Shown piece by piece: positions 13,233 through 15,104 of a stretch of DNA of 15,104 bases. The position numbers and the translations under genes were made by a program. The notes below the pieces were generated by a model, which did no database searches, had not been told where the DNA came from, and was given only the letters and a program-made list of their open reading frames with translations. The DNA lies in NCBI GenBank assembly GCA_949298295.1, contig CASFWS010000066.1:1-15104 (forward strand), read 5' to 3'. Source of the DNA: an uncultured Bacillota bacterium (GTDB lineage Bacteria > Bacillota_I > Bacilli_A > RFN20 > CAG-826). Positions within the stretch are counted from its first letter, which is position 1. The number at the start of each line of letters is the position of its first letter.

Positions 13233-14576
13233 TCAGTGCTTGCGCATCTTTCCTTTCACGGAATGCACGCGAATCGACCCGCCCATCGTCTTAACAAGAC
13301 CTTTGGCATAGACGATTGCTTCTTCTTGGGTGTCGAAGAGGCGAATGGCCTTGACGCCGGTGGCAAGCTTCACTTGCCATTTGCCGCTGTCGGCTTGCTT
13401 CGACACGTGGTAGACACGGGGCCGGTTGTTGTATGTCGCGATATCCTTTTTCGGAGTTGCGGGGGCATCGGGCGTAGCTGGGGCGGCTTTTTCGACAGCT
13501 TCGACTTCCTTTCCCTCCTCGGGAACCGCGGTCGCCTCGTCTTTGGCCGGAGCCATCGTTCCGGTGCTCGGATTCTTTGCCGAACGGATGCCCACGATGG
13601 TCGCCGGGCGGCGAGGCAAAGGCTCTTCCCGGTAAGCATCGGCCAATTCTTTCGGGGCCTTCTTCACAAGGATGACGCGCGGTTTGGCCGGGGCCGGGAC
13701 CTCTTCCTCGACTGGCGTCTCAACCGGAGCCGGGGTTTCCTCGGGGGCTGGAGGCTCTTCGTCGGCAGCCGTCGCCGGAGCCGGAACTTCTTCCGCGGTG
13801 GTTTCATCTTCAGCCGGAGTCTCGGCCGGAGCCTCTTCCGCCTTTAACTCTTCGACAGTTAGCGTAGGCTTCGGCTCGGTGGCTTTGCGAAGCCCGGCCT
13901 GAATAAGCCAATAAAGAACGCCAAGTAGATACGCGCCGGCGGCAATCGCCACCGAGATAAGGGCGGTCTGCCAGATCGGAGTAACGGCCGGGTCAAAGAT
14001 TTCATAGCCGTGGTAGCCAAGGTTCCCGCCCCAGCCGAGAGCTCCGAAAATGGCATTCATGATGACCCAGATGTAAACCGGGAAAGGAAGCAAAACGGTA
14101 ATAAGGAAGGGGGTTTTGTGGTCAAATTCGGTGAAGAGGCCAGATATAAGGGCGAAGAAGGGAGCAAAGCCCATGATCATCCAGACATTGTTGAGGGGGT
14201 TGTCCCAAGCAAGGTTGGCGAGCGGGGAGTCGTAGCAAAGGTCCATTGCGATGGTGAAGATCACGCCAGCAAGGACCGAGACCGTCGAAGCGTCTTTAAA
14301 GAAAGCCCAGAACTTCCCTTGGATGGTCGGCTTCGCCAACCGGCAGATGTCGAGGACGATGCGGCCAAGGACCGCAAGGCCAAGGAAGCCGTTAGCAACA
14401 TAAATCAACAGATAGAGGAGGTAACGCCGCTGACCGAGAACCTGGAAACCCGGCCAGAAGGCCTCAACCCAATCGAGCTGAAGGTTCGCGAGAACGAGGC
14501 TGAAGAAAGTGAAGGCAAGTGGCACAAGAGCCAAGATGTTTAAGACCAAAGAGGCCACGGTGCGCGACTTTTTCAT
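13233..14576 (-). CDS. Six-TM membrane protein with long acidic/Pro-rich linker and C-terminal DUF2188 domain
   Basis: The 447-aa protein has three parts. Residues 1-228 hold about six hydrophobic segments (roughly 9-31, 50-75, 97-113, 130-147, 157-178, 203-225), with aromatic and Trp-rich loops; the layout vaguely resembles Pr6Pr-type membrane proteins, without certainty. Residues 235-385 are low-complexity Glu/Pro/Ala/Thr, probably disordered. Residues 388-447 (PRVYHVSKQADSGKWQVK, FDTQEEAIVYAKGL, GGSIRVHSVKGKMRKH) look like a DUF2188 domain, a small beta-rich module of unknown role. With six helices both ends are probably cytoplasmic. AAGGAG 7 nt before the ATG and a nearby promoter make it the first gene of the unit. 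It sits between jag and mnmE, which are usually adjacent. Confidence 0.88.
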   Translation of the reverse strand: MKKSRTVASLVLNILALVPLAFTFFSLVLANLQLDWVEAFWPGFQVLGQRRYLLYLLIYVANGFLGLAVLGRIVLDICRLAKPTIQGKFWAFFKDASTVSVLAGVIFTIAMDLCYDSPLANLAWDNPLNNVWMIMGFAPFFALISGLFTEFDHKTPFLITVLLPFPVYIWVIMNAIFGALGWGGNLGYHGYEIFDPAVTPIWQTALISVAIAAGAYLLGVLYWLIQAGLRKATEPKPTLTVEELKAEEAPAETPAEDETTAEEVPAPATAADEEPPAPEETPAPVETPVEEEVPAPAKPRVILVKKAPKELADAYREEPLPRRPATIVGIRSAKNPSTGTMAPAKDEATAVPEEGKEVEAVEKAAPATPDAPATPKKDIATYNNRPRVYHVSKQADSGKWQVKLATGVKAIRLFDTQEEAIVYAKGLVKTMGGSIRVHSVKGKMRKH

Positions 14577-14603
14577 ACGCTTGCTCCTTATAAAATCCTT
14601 CTA

Positions 14604-14633
14604 ATGATATATGTTTCTTGCATTTCTTTGCAA
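14604..14633 (-). promoter_or_regulatory. Promoter candidate for the membrane-protein/mnmE/glmU unit
   Basis: Minus strand: -35-like TTGCAA (14633-14628), 18-bp spacer, -10-like TATCAT (14609-14604); TATATC at 16-bp spacing is an alternative. An inverted repeat TTGCA/TGCAA (14618-14622, 14629-14633) overlaps the -35. It lies between the jag terminator and the next gene. Confidence 0.4.
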
Positions 14634-14640
14634 AAAATCT

Positions 14641-14664
14641 AAAAGAAACCGGCCTGGGGGCCGG
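14641..14664 (-). terminator. Rho-independent terminator after jag
   Basis: Minus strand: CCGGCC (14664-14659) and GGCCGG (14654-14649) form a 6-bp GC stem around CCCA, followed by TTTCTTTT (14648-14641). It begins 6 nt after the jag stop. The U-run is interrupted, so termination may be partial and allow read-through. Confidence 0.8.
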
Positions 14665-14670
14665 ATTTTC

Positions 14671-15104
14671 TTAGTCGACGTATTTGATGACGACAGCGCG
14701 TTCGGTTCCTTCGCCTTCGCTTTCGGTCGTGATGTGCTCCATGCCGGTGAGGCAGTTGTGCACGATCCTCCTTTCGTCGGGAGTCATCGGCTCAAGCTTG
14801 GCGTCCATCCGGTCGCGAACGACGTCACGGGCGGTCCGACGGGCAATCCGTTCGATCCGCTCGTACTTGTCTTCCTTGTAGCCGCCGACATCGAGAAGGA
14901 TCCGATAGCGGTGACGGAACTTGTTGCTGACGGCAAGGCGAACCAGCTCATTCAGGGCTTGAAGAGTCCTTCCGCCCTTTCCGATGAGGACCGGGTTCCG
15001 CTCGCTGTCGAGGGAAATGCGGATGACATCTTCCTCAACATCGGCGCTGGTCGAAACCTCGATTCCGAGAGCGCCGATTGCTTCCCTAAGGTACTCTTGG
15101 GCAT
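14671..15104 (-). CDS. jag: Jag/KhpB RNA-binding protein (N-terminus outside window)
   Basis: The frame enters from the right edge and ends with KYVD-TAA at 14671; 144 codons are visible. They cover the KH domain, with NPVLIGKGGRTLQALNELV (GKGG loop) and FRHRYRILLDVGGYKEDKYE. The R3H domain follows, with EPMTPDERRIVHN (the R-x-x-x-H core), then TTESEGEGTERAVVIKYVD. The N-terminal Jag domain, if present, lies beyond the window. Jag/KhpB binds RNA and is tied to cell-wall growth and division; its gene usually follows yidC, which I would expect just to the right. A terminator follows it. Confidence 0.96.
   Translation of the reverse strand, partial: AQEYLREAIGALGIEVSTSADVEEDVIRISLDSERNPVLIGKGGRTLQALNELVRLAVSNKFRHRYRILLDVGGYKEDKYERIERIARRTARDVVRDRMDAKLEPMTPDERRIVHNCLTGMEHITTESEGEGTERAVVIKYVD

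Noticed and set aside
1..15104. CRISPR arrays, insertion sequences, prophage genes, rRNA, DnaA-box clusters
   Set aside because: None was visible on reading both strands. The origin is inferred to be nearby from parS and gene order, but not inside the window.

Overview
The window looks like origin-proximal chromosome from a fairly GC-rich Bacillota, most likely a gut- or rumen-type member of class Bacilli near Erysipelotrichales/RF39. This placement is inferred from the gene families, the Ser/Thr-rich lipoprotein linker, Shine-Dalgarno sites and the B. subtilis-like parS sequence; no rRNA is present to test it. TGA ends at least two genes (the macrodomain gene and the DUF2188 membrane protein), so the standard bacterial code applies, not the Mollicutes code.

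Left part (1-4543): a lipoprotein cut by the window edge reads leftward. A 374-bp intergenic region holds its promoter, a GC-rich block that may encode a structured RNA, and an extended -10 promoter for pyruvate, phosphate dikinase (ppdK). ppdK ends at a strong terminator. A maltose/galactoside-type O-acetyltransferase follows, and its stop codon overlaps that of the convergent operon.

Middle (4540-7407, minus strand): a tightly coupled cassette of an orphan RelB/DinJ-like antitoxin with palindromic operator candidates, a DUF362 protein with two 4Fe-4S motifs, a macrodomain protein of the zinc-macrodomain architecture that has lost its zinc-ligand signature, and a 69-aa protein. Start and stop codons overlap at the last two junctions. 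Upstream lies a stand-alone 84-aa beta-repeat protein.

Right part (7494-15104, minus strand): jag (partial), a terminator, then a promoter and a seven-gene unit: six-TM/DUF2188 membrane protein, mnmE, tatD, rnmV, rsmA, ispE, glmU, closed by a terminator. Gaps are 33 bp or less and two junctions overlap. It covers tRNA wobble modification, rRNA maturation, isoprenoid and cell-wall precursor synthesis. In B. subtilis jag-mnmE and tatD-rnmV-ksgA-ispE-glmU lie on opposite sides of oriC; here they are joined. Two identical parS-like 16-mers, 122 bp apart, lie in rnmV and at the tatD/rnmV junction, supporting an origin-proximal position.

The main points for a second look are the parS pair, the zinc-less macrodomain and its redox-protein operon, the orphan antitoxin with its operators, the membrane-DUF2188 fusion between jag and mnmE, and the possible structured RNA upstream of ppdK.
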